Shown here: one piece after another, positions 62,557 to 64,000 of the stretch
Layout of the letters: each line of letters begins with the position of its first letter
How positions within the stretch are numbered: the first letter of the stretch is position 1
NCBI GenBank assembly: GCA_026874595.1
Contig: CM049317.1
Span: 25,510,401-25,574,400 of the forward strand
Source of the DNA: Sipunculus nudus
Lineage: Eukaryota; Annelida; Sipuncula; Golfingiida; Sipunculidae
DNA length: 64,000 bases
Direction of reading: 5' to 3'
The notes under the pieces: generated by a model
The model's input: only the letters and a program-made list of their open reading frames with translations
What the model was told of the DNA's origin: nothing
The model's database searches: none
Position numbers and translations under genes: made by a program

Positions 62557-64000
62557 AGCTCAGCTGACTATAAGTCATCTGAGCTATAGTCGTGGTCCAT
62601 TGTCCGTCGTCCGTACGTCTGTCTGTCCGTCCGTCCGTCCGTCTGGATGTCCGTCCGTAAGACTGGCACGTTTCGACACCGTTGGACCTACGAATCTGAA
62701 ATTCGGCATACAGTTAGATGTCCCCAAAATCTCCTACCATGCTGAAAATTGGGTCAATAGGACTTCGTTCGTTCGAGATACGAAAGAAAAACCTTAAATT
62801 TTTATTAGAAATCTATTTTCACACTTCAGGACTGCCTAATATCAAAACCACTCTTCTGGTTTTCTTCATATTTACCATAAATATTCCTCTATATAGTTCC
62901 TATGTACATGCCAGATATTAAGTCAGTTTTATATAATTTAAAAAAGTTATGGGCCCAAACATAATGGACTTTGTAAAAAAATCAGGAAGATATTTTGTCA
63001 CTTAAGACCAAAAGTGTTAAAGGTAGGGACTTTTTTCCAGTAATACAACTTTAATTAATCAAATTTTAATTGTATACCAAAAATTAGATCAAAATCTGTT
63101 AATTTTTTTAAAATATTGGCAAAAATATAAAATTGGTACCTTAAATTTTGCCCAAATTTGGCCACGGCACGTTTTTTTCCTGTAAGTACTGTGGATTTAA
63201 TTTTCACAGCATGTATACATAAGGATTTAATCTGTTAAAATCCGAAATTTGAAAATAAAAGCTGCAAAATTAGGCTAGTTATTGAATTTTTTGGAGGCTC
63301 TTGTTGTATTCCCTTACATTGTCAAGCAGTCCACTTTGATGACTGTAGGTCATTCAGTGCACATCTCTATGCTCCCCAGGCTGTTGGCATAATTTTAGAT
63401 GTCCTCAAAATCTCCTACCGTACCGAAAATTGGGTCATTAGGACTTCGTTCCTTCGAGATATTAAGGAAAAAAACTCTGTTCCCCATAAAAAAGTCATTG
63501 TTACACTTCAAGGCTGCCTAATATCAAAACCACTAATCTGTTTTTGATCGTATTTAGTATTCACATTGTTTCATACATTTTCTATGATCATACCAAAAAT
63601 TAGGTCAGTAATGGGTATAATTTTGAAGTCATGGGCCAAAACATAATGCAATTTTTAAAAAAATCAGGAAATATATTTACTCACCTAACATGAGAATTGC
63701 TGAACCTAGAGACTTTTTTTTCAGGAATATAACTTTATTTAATCAAGATTCAATTTTTTACCCAAAATTAGATCTGGATTTTGCAAATTTTTCAAGTTAT
63801 TAGCATAAATAAAATATCAATACCTTAAATTTTGTCCAACTTTGGCACTGTTGATTTAATTTTCACAGCATATATACATAAGGATTTAATCTTTTAAATC
63901 TAAAATTTCAAAGAAATTGATTGGAAAGAATAGCTTTTATTCATGTTTTCATACACCATGTTAAGTGTTGTTTACATCTAGCCCACCTAGTAGTACAGCC
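62557..64000 (+). mobile_element. Family A element, intact 5' end, runs off the window
   Basis: A T-run then AGCTCAGCTGACTATAAGTC with the same hairpin and GTCC run as the 6072 copy. The interior matches it closely for about 750 bp. From about 63390 the interior repeats once more (GATGTCCTCAAAATCTCCTA), so this copy has an internal duplication. The 3' end is outside the window. Confidence 0.8.

Overview
This window looks like eukaryotic, repeat-dominated DNA, most likely from a mollusc and probably a bivalve. That rests on the AT-rich background, intron-rich gene structure, dense Helitron-like elements carrying GTCC microsatellites, and a receptor combining immunoglobulin and C-type-lectin domains. 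It is an inference; nothing here identifies the species. No bacterial-type operon, rRNA, tRNA or CRISPR array was recognised.

Layout. 1-9700 is a satellite block of about 170-bp monomers arranged in higher-order units. A 1.9-kb transposon interrupts it (6072-7972) and its orientation flips near 8280. 9700-34260 is almost wholly mobile-element sequence. Four families, named here A to D from their terminal motifs, account for most of it: A (5' AGCTCAGCTGAC), B (5' AGCGAACCTGTGAGC), C (5' TCCCCAGACA) and D (5' AGCGGATACTATG). They end in CTTG or CTAG followed by T, usually after a hairpin, and A, B and D sit in T-runs. This is the layout of non-autonomous Helitron/Helentron elements. No transposase or helicase was found in any of them. 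34260-42900 holds degenerate repeats and a broken pogo/Tigger-type transposase (40744-41557, minus).

The one gene I can model well runs on the plus strand from 42908 to 53436. It has seven exons: two V-type immunoglobulin domains, two C-type-lectin-like domains each split over two exons, and a last exon with a hydrophobic C-terminal helix. All six introns are phase 1 and the frame stays open across all seven exons (479 residues). The signal-peptide exon was not found. The domain mix recalls the Ig-plus-lectin immune proteins of snails (FREP/CREP type), but here it would be a membrane or GPI-anchored cell-surface protein. Its introns contain a LINE remnant (46863-49480, minus) and degenerate family A sequence.

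53437-64000 holds no gene I can support well: microsatellites, a degenerate family A copy (57780-59850), two unassigned minus-strand open frames and a family A copy entering at 62557 and running off the end.
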